A DNA stretch of 64,000 bases, taken from NCBI RefSeq assembly GCF_017876575.1, contig NZ_JAGIOE010000001.1, forward strand, positions 2,728,001 to 2,792,000. The letters are read 5' to 3'. Shown one piece after another: positions 47,928-57,075 of the stretch. The notes beneath the pieces are model-generated. The model ran no database searches, was not told the DNA's origin, and saw only the letters and a program-made list of their open reading frames with translations. A program made the position numbers and the translations under genes. This DNA comes from Paeniglutamicibacter psychrophenolicus. Its GTDB lineage: Bacteria; Actinomycetota; Actinomycetes; Actinomycetales; Micrococcaceae. Numbering within the stretch: position 1 is the stretch's first letter; each line of letters opens with the position of its first letter.

Positions 47928-48584
47928 ATGAAGAAGCAGGGCAAGATCATCACCGGCGTCGTCTCATCCGCTGCGGCAGTGGGCCTGGTGGCGTGGGGCA
48001 TCGGATTCGCCGGTGCGGCCAACAGCAATGAATGGGAGCTTCCCGGCGACCTGGTGGCCGGGCCCGCGATCGCCGAGGCCAACCCGTCCACCGGCACCGA
48101 GGTGAAAACGGACAGGTTCGACAACGTGCAGAAGAAGGTCGGCGAAAAGGCCGGCCTCATCGACGAAAAGACCAACAAGAGCTACTTCACCATCGAGGTC
48201 ACCAAGACGCAGCTGCTCTCCAGCTGCACCTCGCGCGTGGGAAACCAGCAGCTGGCCCCGACCCGCTCCAGGTTCCTGGTCCTGGACGTCAAGGCAACCC
48301 TGGACGCCTCGGTCTCCGAACAGGTAGGCGGCAGCACCAAGGACCTGTTCATGCCGCTGGTCGCAGAGGCGTTCTCGGTGACCACCTCCAGCGGTACGCC
48401 GGACCGCAACGTCACCTCGGAAACGGCCTGGGGCTGCTTCGACGACTCGGTGTTGTTGCCGCCAGTACTCAACCCCGGCCAAAGCGTCAAGGGCAAGGTC
48501 GTCCTGGATGTGGGCGCACCCAAGGGCAAGGTCGCCTACGACCCCGAGGACAACGGCGGCTGGTCCTGGCCCTACGGCGGGTAG
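47928..48584 (+). CDS. exported hypothetical protein, possibly DUF4352-like
   Basis: Protein of 218 residues with an N-terminal signal or anchor segment (IITGVVSSAAAVGLVAWGIGF). The remainder has the alternating strand pattern of a small Ig-like DUF4352/MPT63-type domain (RFLVLDVKATLDASV; NPGQSVKGKVVLDVGAP) with two cysteines that could pair. The start is two bases after the stop of the SH3b gene, so the two are co-translated and probably act together on the cell surface. Confidence 0.65.
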   Translation: MKKQGKIITGVVSSAAAVGLVAWGIGFAGAANSNEWELPGDLVAGPAIAEANPSTGTEVKTDRFDNVQKKVGEKAGLIDEKTNKSYFTIEVTKTQLLSSCTSRVGNQQLAPTRSRFLVLDVKATLDASVSEQVGGSTKDLFMPLVAEAFSVTTSSGTPDRNVTSETAWGCFDDSVLLPPVLNPGQSVKGKVVLDVGAPKGKVAYDPEDNGGWSWPYGG

Positions 48585-48634
48585 CCCGGAGCAAACGCAC
48601 TTACCACCGAGTCACCGAAGGAGCCCCCACGATC

Positions 48635-49603
48635 ATGAGCGAGCAGCCAGGCAATCCCGACCCCGAGGACCCCAATGGTTCAGGTGATGCGCACGGGGAA
48701 GAACCTGAAGGCGAGGACTTCGGGTTCCTCGTCGGCTCAGACGGCTACGAGAGCTCGCTGTCCCTCGACCTCGGCGGCGTCGAGCACGATCCCGAGGTCG
48801 GCAAGCGTGCCTTCGATGCCTCCATCCCCGCCCTGAACGCGGCACTGCTGGACTACGCCCACGCATTGGAGGCGCGCCAGGGACGGATCTCCGACGCCCT
48901 GCTCCGGCCCGAGCTGGCACCCGAGCTGTTCACCGCCTCCGGCGGCGTCCACGCGGCGCTTGACGAGCTATTGGTCGCGCACCAGGTGTACACCGGTGAG
49001 GGCCTGCCCGAGGTGCCGCCACAGCGGTCACTCCCGGACGAGCCAACCGCCCCGGAGGACTGGGCGGAACTTGTTGCGGCCATCGAGGCCACCGAGGATG
49101 CCGACGACACGCACTGGCCGCGCCCCACCGAGCTCGGCGCCACCGTGATCCTGGACCACGTCATCCACCAAACACCGACCGAGTTCCTGCGGCTGGACAC
49201 CGCGCAGGTCTTCGGCAACGGGGTGCTGCTGATGATCGACTGCGTCGTGGTGCGCGGCGTGCGCGAAGACGGATTGATATGGTTCCGGCGCAGCAACGAA
49301 CAGCACGGGAACGTCGAGATCACCCTGGAGCTTCGCGATGCGGACACCGGCGCGCCGCAGCCCTGCGCGCCACACCGGGCCGACGGGAACGTGGGGCCGC
49401 ACTCCTACACGCTGAACCACCAATTCTGGATCCATCCCGCACCGGAAGCCGAGGAGCTCGCCGGGACCGTTACGGTCCACGACGCGATCGGACCCGACGG
49501 CACTGCAGAACCCCTGGAGGTCCAATTCCGGTTGGCCACCTCCGCGCTGCGCGAGGCGGCACAACGCATCCGCACCTTCGGCAACCGGGAGCCGGGCACA
49601 TGA
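48635..49603 (+). CDS. uncharacterised protein, paralogue B of the local family
   Basis: Cytoplasmic protein of 322 residues. It shares with the 45083 gene the acidic N-terminus, KRAFDASIPALNAAL, the core GATVILDHVIH…FGNGVLLMIDCVVVRG, LNHQFW and the ending REAAQRIRTFGN. AAGGAG lies eleven bases before the ATG. It overlaps the next gene by four bases. Function unknown; a beta-sandwich core is suggested by the strand-like pattern. Confidence 0.7.
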   Translation: MSEQPGNPDPEDPNGSGDAHGEEPEGEDFGFLVGSDGYESSLSLDLGGVEHDPEVGKRAFDASIPALNAALLDYAHALEARQGRISDALLRPELAPELFTASGGVHAALDELLVAHQVYTGEGLPEVPPQRSLPDEPTAPEDWAELVAAIEATEDADDTHWPRPTELGATVILDHVIHQTPTEFLRLDTAQVFGNGVLLMIDCVVVRGVREDGLIWFRRSNEQHGNVEITLELRDADTGAPQPCAPHRADGNVGPHSYTLNHQFWIHPAPEAEELAGTVTVHDAIGPDGTAEPLEVQFRLATSALREAAQRIRTFGNREPGT

Positions 49604-50094
49604 ACCCCGGTTCCCCGCTCGATCCCGTCCCCGCAACCGAGGTGCCCTTCGTGCTCGCCTTCAACCGGGTGCTGCACCGGGACCAGCGGCACCGGCTGTC
49701 CCTGCGCGAGGCCCGCGTCCACTCCACCGGCGCCGTGCTGGTCCTGGACCGCGTCTTCCACCGCCTGCCCGCCGAGGAGCAGCTGGCCTACCGCCAGGCG
49801 TTGATGGACTCCTACGCGGCAGGGGAAGGGGAACTCGTGGCGCTTGACGCGGACGGGACCGAAACGGTCCTCGGCCTGCTCGCCGGCGAATCAGCGGAAG
49901 ACCGCAGCGGAAGCCACGCCCGCCTCGAGCACTGGGTGCCGGGCACCTTCGGAACGGCGCCCCTGCCGCTGTGCCTGCGCGGCACCGACCTCCCGCGCGA
50001 GGTCGAATTCGAGATCGACGGGCACCTTCTTCGTGTGGCCCAGTCCCAGGTCCATTCGACCGAAACCTCCGGGCTCGGCTTTCCCCTGACCTGA
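49600..50094 (+). CDS. uncharacterised protein, short paralogue C of the local family
   Basis: Protein of 164 residues corresponding to only the core half of paralogues A and B: VPFVLAFNRVLH…VHSTGAVLVLDRVFHR lines up with their GATVLLGRLLH…VHSNGVLLSFDYL, and the C-terminal FEIDGHLLRVAQSQV with their FELDTAVLREAAT. It is translationally coupled to paralogue B by a four-base overlap, suggesting that they form a complex. Last gene of the insertion before yraN. Confidence 0.65.
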   Translation: MNPGSPLDPVPATEVPFVLAFNRVLHRDQRHRLSLREARVHSTGAVLVLDRVFHRLPAEEQLAYRQALMDSYAAGEGELVALDADGTETVLGLLAGESAEDRSGSHARLEHWVPGTFGTAPLPLCLRGTDLPREVEFEIDGHLLRVAQSQVHSTETSGLGFPLT

Positions 50095-50248
50095 GCCAGC
50101 CGCCCGCCGGGGTCCATGCCGGCGGTTATCCACACTCCTGCCGCCACCCCGGCGCTCGCCGGCAGGCCCGGTGCATCCTTGGAACCAACCGGTCAGCAAC
50201 CCCGTCAACGCGCGGGGGACCGCGGCCGGATGACCCAGGAGTGTGCCC

Positions 50249-50608
50249 ATGAACCACAACCAGGAACTCGGTGCCAAAGGTGAGGAGCTTGCGGCCAGCT
50301 ACCTGCTCAACGCCGGCTACACAGTGCTGGAGCGCAATTGGCGCTGCAACCTCGGCGAGCTGGACATCGTTGCCGAGACCGACGGGCAGGTCATCGGCGT
50401 CGAGGTCAAGACCCGCAGCTCGATGGGCTTCGGGCACCCGGCCGAGGCGGTGAACCCGGCCAAGCTGCGCAGGCTCTCGCGCCTGGTGCGGCGCTGGTGC
50501 GTGACCCATCGCCGCAATCCGTGCGCCGTGCGGGTGGACGTGGTGGCGATCCTGATGCCGCCGGGTGCGGAACCCAGCATCGAGCACCTGGTGGGGGTCG
50601 AGTCATGA
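50249..50608 (+). CDS. yraN: YraN family protein (UPF0102)
   Basis: Protein of 119 residues of the restriction-endonuclease-like fold: GELDIVA and VEVKTRSS contain the D-ExK nuclease residues. Function unproven; often near comM and rnhB. ATG at 50249 follows CAGGAG. Its stop overlaps comM by four bases. Confidence 0.92.
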   Translation: MNHNQELGAKGEELAASYLLNAGYTVLERNWRCNLGELDIVAETDGQVIGVEVKTRSSMGFGHPAEAVNPAKLRRLSRLVRRWCVTHRRNPCAVRVDVVAILMPPGAEPSIEHLVGVES

Positions 50609-52155
50609 GCCTGGCCCGAACCCTCGGCATCGGGCTCACGGGCCTGTCCGGGGCGCTCATCGAGGTGGAGGCGGATGTCGGCAACGGCATCCCCGGCTTC
50701 ATCCTGCTGGGGCTGCCCGATGCCGCATTGAACGAATCGCGCGAGCGCATCCGCTCCGCGGCACGGAATTCCGGCATCCCGCTGCCCAACCGCCGACTGA
50801 CGGTGAACCTGACCCCCGCCACGCTGCACAAGCGCGGCTCCGGATTCGATCTGGCCATCCTGTTGGCGGCACTGGCAGCGGACCGGGCCATCACCCCGGC
50901 CCCGGGCGTCGTCTATCTGGCCGAGCTGGGGCTTGACGGGTCCCTGCGCCCGATCCCCGGGGTGCTTCCCGCCGTCATGGCCGCTGTGCGCGCCGGCTGC
51001 CCGGCGGTGGTGGTCGCCGAGGAGAACAGCTCGGAGGCGCAACTTGTGGCCGGTGCCCGCGTGCGCTCCTACGCGCACCTGTCCCAGGTCCTGGCCGACT
51101 GCGGCGCCGACGCCCTCGCGCTGCGCTACAGGGCGCGGCACAATTCGCCGGCGCGCAAGAGCGCGGCGTGGTCGGTGACCGGCGCGCCGGCGCCGGACCT
51201 GTCCGAGGTCCTCGGCCAGGCCCAGGGCAAGTATGCCCTGGAGGTCGCGGCGGCCGGAGGGCACCACCTGCTGTTCACCGGGCCTCCCGGGGCCGGAAAG
51301 ACCATGCTCGCCCAACGCCTGCCCGGGCTGCTGCCCGACCTCGACGATGCCCAGGCACTGGAAACCACCGCCGTGCACTCGCTGGCCGCCGGTGGGACGC
51401 CCATCACCTCGCTGCTGCGCCGCCCGCCCTTCGAGTCCCCGCACCACAGCGCCTCCATGGTGGCGCTCATTGGAGGAGGCAGCGGCATCCCGCGCCCCGG
51501 TGCCGCCTCGCGGGCCCATCGGGGCGTGCTCTTCCTGGATGAGGCGCCGGAGTTCTCCGCCACGGCCCTGGACGCGTTGCGCCAACCCCTGGAATCCGGG
51601 GTGCTGGTGCTGCACCGGGCGGCGGGCACAGCCAGCTACCCGGCACGCTTCCAGCTGCTGCTGGCGGCCAACCCGTGTCCCTGCGGGCGGAACCTGGGAA
51701 AGGGGACCGAGTGCACCTGCACCCCGATGCAGCGCCGCCGTTACCTGGCCCGGCTCTCGGGCCCGTTGCTGGACAGGATCGACATGCAGCTCTTTGTCCC
51801 GCAGCTGTCCTCCAAGGAGCTGGCCGGGCGCGGAACCGGCGAATGCTCGGCGGTGGTGGCCGCCCGGGTGGCCGAAGCCCGTGCCGCGGCTCGCGACCGG
51901 CTCAAGCGCTGGGGGATCACCACCAATGCCGAGGTGCCAGGGGCGATCCTGCGCAACGATCTGCGCCCGTTGACGGCCACCTTGGCCGGGCTGAACCGGG
52001 CCACCGAGTCACTGCGGCTGAGCGCCCGCGGATATGACCGGGTGCTGCGCATTGCCTGGTCCATCGCGGACCTGAACGAGCATGCCTGCCCTACCGCGGA
52101 CGACTTGGATGTGGCGATCCAGCTGCGCCAGCACGGCAAGGGGGACGTGGGCTGA
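50605..52155 (+). CDS. comM: ComM/Mg-chelatase-like AAA+ helicase
   Basis: Protein of 516 residues: N-terminal Lon-like (ChlI) domain (about 1–150), an AAA+ domain with Walker A GPPGAGKT near residue 226 and Walker B GVLFLDEAPEF near 310, a Cys-containing insert (PCPCGR…CTC) and a C-terminal Mg-chelatase domain. ComM is a branch-migration helicase in natural transformation and recombination. It is normally followed by dprA; here 5.3 kb of unrelated genes intervene. Confidence 0.94.
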   Translation: MSLARTLGIGLTGLSGALIEVEADVGNGIPGFILLGLPDAALNESRERIRSAARNSGIPLPNRRLTVNLTPATLHKRGSGFDLAILLAALAADRAITPAPGVVYLAELGLDGSLRPIPGVLPAVMAAVRAGCPAVVVAEENSSEAQLVAGARVRSYAHLSQVLADCGADALALRYRARHNSPARKSAAWSVTGAPAPDLSEVLGQAQGKYALEVAAAGGHHLLFTGPPGAGKTMLAQRLPGLLPDLDDAQALETTAVHSLAAGGTPITSLLRRPPFESPHHSASMVALIGGGSGIPRPGAASRAHRGVLFLDEAPEFSATALDALRQPLESGVLVLHRAAGTASYPARFQLLLAANPCPCGRNLGKGTECTCTPMQRRRYLARLSGPLLDRIDMQLFVPQLSSKELAGRGTGECSAVVAARVAEARAAARDRLKRWGITTNAEVPGAILRNDLRPLTATLAGLNRATESLRLSARGYDRVLRIAWSIADLNEHACPTADDLDVAIQLRQHGKGDVG

Positions 52156-52175
52156 ACCTGGCGGCGATGGCACCG

Positions 52176-52793
52176 CTACCCGGGGATGTCGATGACCTCG
52201 CCGTTGCGCGGCAGCGCCGAGTTGAACGTCAGGGGCACCGCGTGGGCGGCGTCGACGTCGCGGATGTCGATGGCTTGGATGTGGACGTGGGGTTCGGTGC
52301 TGTTGCCGGAGTTTCCGCAGCGACCGATCATCTGGCCGGTGGTTACGCGCTGGCCCGGCCGGACCGCGATGCTTCCTCGTTGGAGGTGGCAGAGGGCCAC
52401 CACGCCGCCGTGGCTCTCGATCAAGAGATGGTTTCCGGCCAGCGCCTTCCAGCCGGCCCGGGCGCGGCGCTGCTGGGTCAGCGCGTAGCCGATCGAGGGC
52501 GGACCGCGATATGCGGCGTGGTCGGGCTCGGAGTCGTGGACGGCTACGACGATTCCGTCGATGGGTGCCAGCAGCGGGCGCCCGAAGCCGGGAAAGTTCT
52601 CGGGCGGTTCGGGACGCATGAGGGCGGCGAAGGTGATCGGTGCGGTGCCTCCGGCCTCGTTGACCGGTACGAAGTCGATGGCGTAGGAGGTGGCGAACAG
52701 TGTCGTGCCGTGGCTGGGCACGCGGTTGGCGGGGCTGTTTTGGGTGAGCCAGCGCCCGGTGAACGGGTATTCCAGGTCCATGGAGGCTGCCAT
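52176..52793 (-). CDS. M23-type metallopeptidase domain protein
   Basis: Protein of 205 residues with a LytM/M23-like fold: HGTT…YAIDF near residues 28–43 (Zn-ligand region), HLQRGS near 136 and EPHVHIQ near 174. M23 enzymes cut glycyl peptide bonds in cell walls. No signal peptide is seen, so the protein may be cytoplasmic or use another route. ATG at 52793 follows GAGAGGA; an in-frame upstream start is less likely. Convergent with comM. Confidence 0.72.
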   Translation of the reverse strand: MAASMDLEYPFTGRWLTQNSPANRVPSHGTTLFATSYAIDFVPVNEAGGTAPITFAALMRPEPPENFPGFGRPLLAPIDGIVVAVHDSEPDHAAYRGPPSIGYALTQQRRARAGWKALAGNHLLIESHGGVVALCHLQRGSIAVRPGQRVTTGQMIGRCGNSGNSTEPHVHIQAIDIRDVDAAHAVPLTFNSALPRNGEVIDIPG

Positions 52794-52957
52794 GGGGTTC
52801 CTCTCGGCAGGCGGTGCCCAGTCCATGAACGGGTGGCGCCCGTGGCTGGCTCGTGCCCACAGTCTGCCACCGCTTTCACCTTCGCACCCACCGTAGGCTC
52901 TCCTTCCGGTCGAACGCCCGCTGGCCGGGGCCCCAGCTGTTCAAGACCGTTCCATTG

Positions 52958-53455
52958 TCAATGGTGCTCCAGCCGGTAGACGTCCAGGCCCTCGGGCGTC
53001 GCCCCGTCGGCGTGGAAGCCGTGGCGCGCAAGGATGCGAACAGAAGCCCGGTTCCCGGGGTCGACCCGCGCGGAAAGCTGAATCGGACCGTAGGCATCCC
53101 AAACGGCGGGGATCGCCAGGGCCACCATGCGCCCGGCCAATCCCTTGCCCCAATGCTCGGGCGCCAACCAGTAGCCGATTTCGACGGCCCCTTCGTGGCG
53201 GGAGGAGACCACCAGGCCGGCTGGCTCGTCGCCGAGGGAAGCGATGAACCAGCGCTTGGCCTCCGGGTGCTGCGGCGGAACATCGCCCAAGGCGGAATCG
53301 ACCCGTGCGGCGATGAGCCCGCTGTCCCAGGTTCTTCCGTCGCCCACGAAACGCGTGACACGTTCATCGGTGGCGAGGCGCGAGAAGAACTCCGTGTCCG
53401 TGCGGGTGAAACGGCGCAGGACGAGATCTGGTTCCGGGTGCGGCGTGGATGGCAT
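52958..53455 (-). CDS. GNAT-family N-acetyltransferase
   Basis: Protein of 165 residues of the RimJ/RimL-type GNAT fold (LVLRRFTRTDTEFFSRL; EIGYWLAPEHWGKGLAGRMV with the acetyl-CoA-binding loop near residue 100; NRASVRILARHGFH). It transfers acetyl from acetyl-CoA to an amine or protein N-terminus; target unknown. Confidence 0.85.
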   Translation of the reverse strand: MPSTPHPEPDLVLRRFTRTDTEFFSRLATDERVTRFVGDGRTWDSGLIAARVDSALGDVPPQHPEAKRWFIASLGDEPAGLVVSSRHEGAVEIGYWLAPEHWGKGLAGRMVALAIPAVWDAYGPIQLSARVDPGNRASVRILARHGFHADGATPEGLDVYRLEHH

Positions 53456-53543
53456 GGGACCAGTATTTCAGGTGGCTTCCCTGGACCCCGACAAGGGCAC
53501 GTCGCCTCCCTGCTTTGCAGCGCGCTCGCCGACGGGCCCGGGC

Positions 53544-54206
53544 CTAGTTGGCGATCGCACGCCTGGCCGGGGAAAGCGCCCTGGCCGCCAGGGCCAGCAG
53601 CCCGTCGAGCACCAGCGCCAGGCCGGTGACCAGCACCGCGCCGACCAGCACCTGGCCGTAGTCGTAGAGCGCAAGCCCGTCGAAGATGTAGCGGCCCAGC
53701 CCGCCCAGGTTCACGTAGGCCGCGATCGTGGCGGTCGCGACGACCTGCAGGATCGCCCCGCGGAACCCGCCCAGGATCAGCGGCAGCGCCAGCGGCAACT
53801 CGACCTGCAAGATAATGCGCGAGTCCTTCATGCCGATGGCCCGGGCGGCATCCACCACCTCGGGATCGACGTTGGCGACCCCGGCATAGACCCCGGCCAG
53901 GATCGGCGGGATCGCGATCAGCACCAGCGCGGCCAGCGGCGGCAGCAGCCCGATGCCCATCAAGAGCACCAGCAGCGTCATGATGCCCAGCGAGGGCAGC
54001 GCGCGCAGCACATTGGAGGCCGAAACCAGGAACACCTTGCCGGTACCGGTGTGCCCGATGAACACCCCGACCGGGAACGCGAGAACCGCGGCGGCCGCAA
54101 CGGCCAGGAACGAGTACCAGAGGTGCTCGCCAAGCCGGGCCGGGATCCCGGTCTCCCCGGCCCAGTTGGCGCCCTGGGCGAAGTAGGTCAGCATTTCGTT
54201 GATCAT
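53544..54206 (-). CDS. opuCD: osmolyte ABC transporter permease (OpuCD-type)
   Basis: Membrane protein of 220 residues with about five to six spans and the binding-protein-dependent permease loop (EVVDAARAIGMKDSRIILQVELPLALPLI, residues about 110–140, EAA motif). Overlaps the upstream permease gene by four bases. With it, it forms the channel of the betaine/choline/carnitine-type importer encoded by the four-gene minus-strand operon. Confidence 0.85.
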   Translation of the reverse strand: MINEMLTYFAQGANWAGETGIPARLGEHLWYSFLAVAAAAVLAFPVGVFIGHTGTGKVFLVSASNVLRALPSLGIMTLLVLLMGIGLLPPLAALVLIAIPPILAGVYAGVANVDPEVVDAARAIGMKDSRIILQVELPLALPLILGGFRGAILQVVATATIAAYVNLGGLGRYIFDGLALYDYGQVLVGAVLVTGLALVLDGLLALAARALSPARRAIAN

Positions 54207-54937
54207 TTGGCCTCCCGCCCGGGTGCGGCCAGTTCTTGCGGTGCCGGCGCGGCGGGTGCCGGGCTGGTGCGGCGGCGCTTGCCTTCCCCGGAAGCCGCCG
54301 AAGCGCCCTGGTGAAGCCAGGGGGTCAGCAGCCGGGCGGTGACCGCGATGACCCGGTCAAAGACCAGGGCCAGGAGCAGGATCACGATGATTCCGGCCAG
54401 GATCTGGTCCGGGTAGTTGCGCTGGTAGCCCGAGACGAACAGCTGGCCCAGCCCGCCCACGCCGATCACCGCGCCCACCGACACCAGCGACACGTTGGTC
54501 ACCGCGGCGACCCGGGTGCCGGCGGCCAGCGGGGCCACGGCAAGCGGCAGGTCCACGAAGATCCGGCGCCTCGCGTGGGAGTAGCCCAGGGCCTCGGCGG
54601 CATTGAGCACCTCCGGGGCCACTGCGTCCAGCGCGTCGAACACGGTGCGCACCAGCAGCGAGGTCGAGTAGAGGGCCAGCGCGATGACCACGTTGAGCGG
54701 ATCCAGGATCTGGGTGCCGATGATCGAGGGGATCACCACGAACAGTGCCAGCGAGGGGATGGTGAAGATCGCGCTGGCCACCGCGGTGATGATCGCCCTG
54801 GCCCGCGGCCGGTTCCCGAAGGCCAGCCCGAGCCCCAGGGCCACCACGACCCCGACGAGGGTGGGGACCAGGCTCAGGTACAGGTGCTCAACGGTCAGCC
54901 CCATCGCCTGCGGGAGGTTGTCCAGCAGCCAGTTCAT
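54203..54937 (-). CDS. opuCB: osmolyte ABC transporter permease (OpuCB-type)
   Basis: Membrane protein of 244 residues with about six spans and an EAA loop (EVLNAAEALGYSHARRRIFVDLPLA). A charged C-terminal tail of about 30 residues follows the last span. Overlaps both the ATPase gene and the next permease by four bases. Confidence 0.86.
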   Translation of the reverse strand: MNWLLDNLPQAMGLTVEHLYLSLVPTLVGVVVALGLGLAFGNRPRARAIITAVASAIFTIPSLALFVVIPSIIGTQILDPLNVVIALALYSTSLLVRTVFDALDAVAPEVLNAAEALGYSHARRRIFVDLPLAVAPLAAGTRVAAVTNVSLVSVGAVIGVGGLGQLFVSGYQRNYPDQILAGIIVILLLALVFDRVIAVTARLLTPWLHQGASAASGEGKRRRTSPAPAAPAPQELAAPGREAK

Positions 54938-56001
54938 GCCCGGGCCTGTTCATTGGGGCGCAGCAGCGGCCCCAGATCCGCCAGGGTGAAGTAGGAACCG
55001 ATGTTCCCGGTTCCATCCACCAATAGGGCCGCGGAAGTCGGGGAGGCCAGCACCGCGTCCAGCCCGGTGCGCAGGGAGGCATCCGCCGGCACCAGCGGGT
55101 GCGGGCCGAACACGGCCCCGTCCGCGTCGATCCAGGCGGCGGTGCCGGAATCGCGGTTGACCCGCACGCCCCATCCCGGGGCCAGCGCGGACATGTCGAT
55201 GAGTCCCTCGGGGCCCGGAACCGGCAGGGCGGTGGTGCCCAGGCCGGTGAGCGTCTCGAAGGACAGGGCGCGGAACCCGCGGTCCTTGGCGACCAGCGAG
55301 GCGACGAAGTCGGTGGCAGGCCGGGCGAGGATGTCGATCGGGGAGGCGTATTGGTGCAGCACCCCGCCCGGAGCCAGCACCGCGATGCGGTCCCCGAGGA
55401 TCAAGGCCTCGTCGATGTCGTGGGTGACCATCACGATGGTCTTCTTGATTTCGGCCTGCAGGTGGGCGACCTCCTGCTGCAGTTCCAGGCGCACGATCGG
55501 GTCCACCGCGGAAAAGGGTTCGTCCATGAGCAGGATCGGCGGGTCGGCGGCCAGGGCGCGGGCGACCCCGACGCGTTGCTTCTGCCCGCCGGAGAGCTGC
55601 GCCGGGTACCGGGTGGCCAGCGAGGCATCCAACCCGACCCGTTCCATGGCCTCGTGGGCCTTGGCGCGGGCCTGGGCCTTGGACAGGCCCAGCAGGCGTT
55701 GGACGGTGGCGATGTTGTCCAGCACCGTGCGGTGCGGGAAAAGCCCGGCGTTTTGCAGCACGTAGCCGATCCCCAGACGCAGGGTGACGGCACGGATGTC
55801 CGCCACGTCCTGCCCGTCGATGAGGATCCGGCCGCTGGTCGGTGCGACCATGCGGTTGATCATCCGCATCGAGGTGGTCTTGCCGCAGCCGCTGGGGCCC
55901 ACCAGCACCGTGAAGGAGCCGGTGGCGATCTGCAGGTCCAGGTCGGTGACCGCCTGGGTGCCGCCCGGGTAGAGCTTGGACACTGATTCGAAGGTGATCA
56001 T
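54934..56001 (-). CDS. opuCA: osmolyte ABC transporter ATP-binding protein (OpuCA/ProV-type)
   Basis: Protein of 355 residues: ABC ATPase domain with Walker A GPSGCGKTT near residue 36, signature LSGGQKQR near 135, Walker B ILLMDEP, plus a C-terminal CBS-containing region (about 240–350) that senses ionic strength in OpuA-type systems. The start MITFESVSKLYPGG at 56001 matches the family; the frame is open further upstream. Powers the two permeases downstream. Confidence 0.9.
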   Translation of the reverse strand: MITFESVSKLYPGGTQAVTDLDLQIATGSFTVLVGPSGCGKTTSMRMINRMVAPTSGRILIDGQDVADIRAVTLRLGIGYVLQNAGLFPHRTVLDNIATVQRLLGLSKAQARAKAHEAMERVGLDASLATRYPAQLSGGQKQRVGVARALAADPPILLMDEPFSAVDPIVRLELQQEVAHLQAEIKKTIVMVTHDIDEALILGDRIAVLAPGGVLHQYASPIDILARPATDFVASLVAKDRGFRALSFETLTGLGTTALPVPGPEGLIDMSALAPGWGVRVNRDSGTAAWIDADGAVFGPHPLVPADASLRTGLDAVLASPTSAALLVDGTGNIGSYFTLADLGPLLRPNEQARA

Positions 56002-56142
56002 TGCGGTTTCTTGGGGTCCTTGTCGTGGCGGTGCGGCGCGGAAATCCGGTCGTGGATGGGTGTGGCCCACCGGCGGGCAAGTCCACCCATCAAAGAATCG
56101 AACATGCGTTCTAATTCGGTTGTTTTTGGGTTGAATCCCGCG

Positions 56143-57075
56143 CTATTTTCCCAGCAAACCCTGCTCGGTGAGCCAGGTGATGGCCGCCTGCTTCGGCTCG
56201 ACCTTCGCATCCCCGGAGACCTGCCCGTTGAGCTTGATCAGTTCCTCGGTGCTCAGCTTCGCGGAGATCGCATCGATCGCCGCAACGGCCTTGTCATCGA
56301 GCTTGCCCTCCGCGGCGACCGGGACGACCTGCTGGGCCGGGAAGTTGTTCTTCGGGTCCTCGAGGACCACCAGGTCGTTGGCCGGGATCGCGGTGGACGT
56401 GGTGAAGATGTTCGCCGCGGTGACCTTCCCGTCAAGCAGCGCCTTCACGGTTGCCGGGCCGCCGCCATCGGAAATCGGCTCGAACTTCACCGGCGCGAAC
56501 CCGTAGTTCTTCTCCAGGCCCGGCAACCCCACGGCCCGTTCCTTGAACTCGGGGGGGCCGGCCATGATGACCTCGTCGTTGTGCGGCACCAGGTCCTCAA
56601 TGGTCTTCAGGTTCCACTTCTCGGCCGTGGCCCGGGTGACAACGACCGCGTCCTTGTCCTCGGCCGAAGCCGCGGTGAGCATCGTCAGCTTCTTGGAGGC
56701 CAGCGCCGCGGGAAGGGCTGAAAGGATCGAGGACGGCGAGGACACATCGGCGTTCTTGTCCAGGAAGAGCAAAAGATTCCCGGTGTAGTCCGGGATCAAA
56801 TCTATCGAACCATCGGACAGCGCCGGGATGTAGGCCTCGCGGGTCCCGATGTTGAACTTCGTTTCCACGGTGAAGCCCGCATCCTTCAGCGCCTCGGCAT
56901 AGAGGTTGCCGATGATCTCGGATTCGGTGAAGTTCGCCGAGGACACCGTCAAGGTGCCGCCGCTTGCCGAATCGCTGGGGGAAGGCGCGGCGGTGGGATT
57001 GGAGCACCCGGACAGGATCAGCGAACCGGCCACGACGGACAGGGCTGCAATCAGGGGAAGCTTCTGTTTTCTCAT
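56143..57075 (-). CDS. opuCC: osmolyte-binding lipoprotein (OpuCC/OsmF-type)
   Basis: Exported lipoprotein of 310 residues with lipobox LSGC and the OpuAC-type ligand domain (NFTESEIIGNLYAEALK; LIPDYTGNLLLFL). Binds a quaternary amine such as glycine betaine, choline or carnitine outside the membrane. It is the first gene of the operon, with 141 bases to the ATPase. It would deliver substrate to the demethylase operon at 3.8–8.3 kb if that acts on the same compound. Confidence 0.87.
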   Translation of the reverse strand: MRKQKLPLIAALSVVAGSLILSGCSNPTAAPSPSDSASGGTLTVSSANFTESEIIGNLYAEALKDAGFTVETKFNIGTREAYIPALSDGSIDLIPDYTGNLLLFLDKNADVSSPSSILSALPAALASKKLTMLTAASAEDKDAVVVTRATAEKWNLKTIEDLVPHNDEVIMAGPPEFKERAVGLPGLEKNYGFAPVKFEPISDGGGPATVKALLDGKVTAANIFTTSTAIPANDLVVLEDPKNNFPAQQVVPVAAEGKLDDKAVAAIDAISAKLSTEELIKLNGQVSGDAKVEPKQAAITWLTEQGLLGK

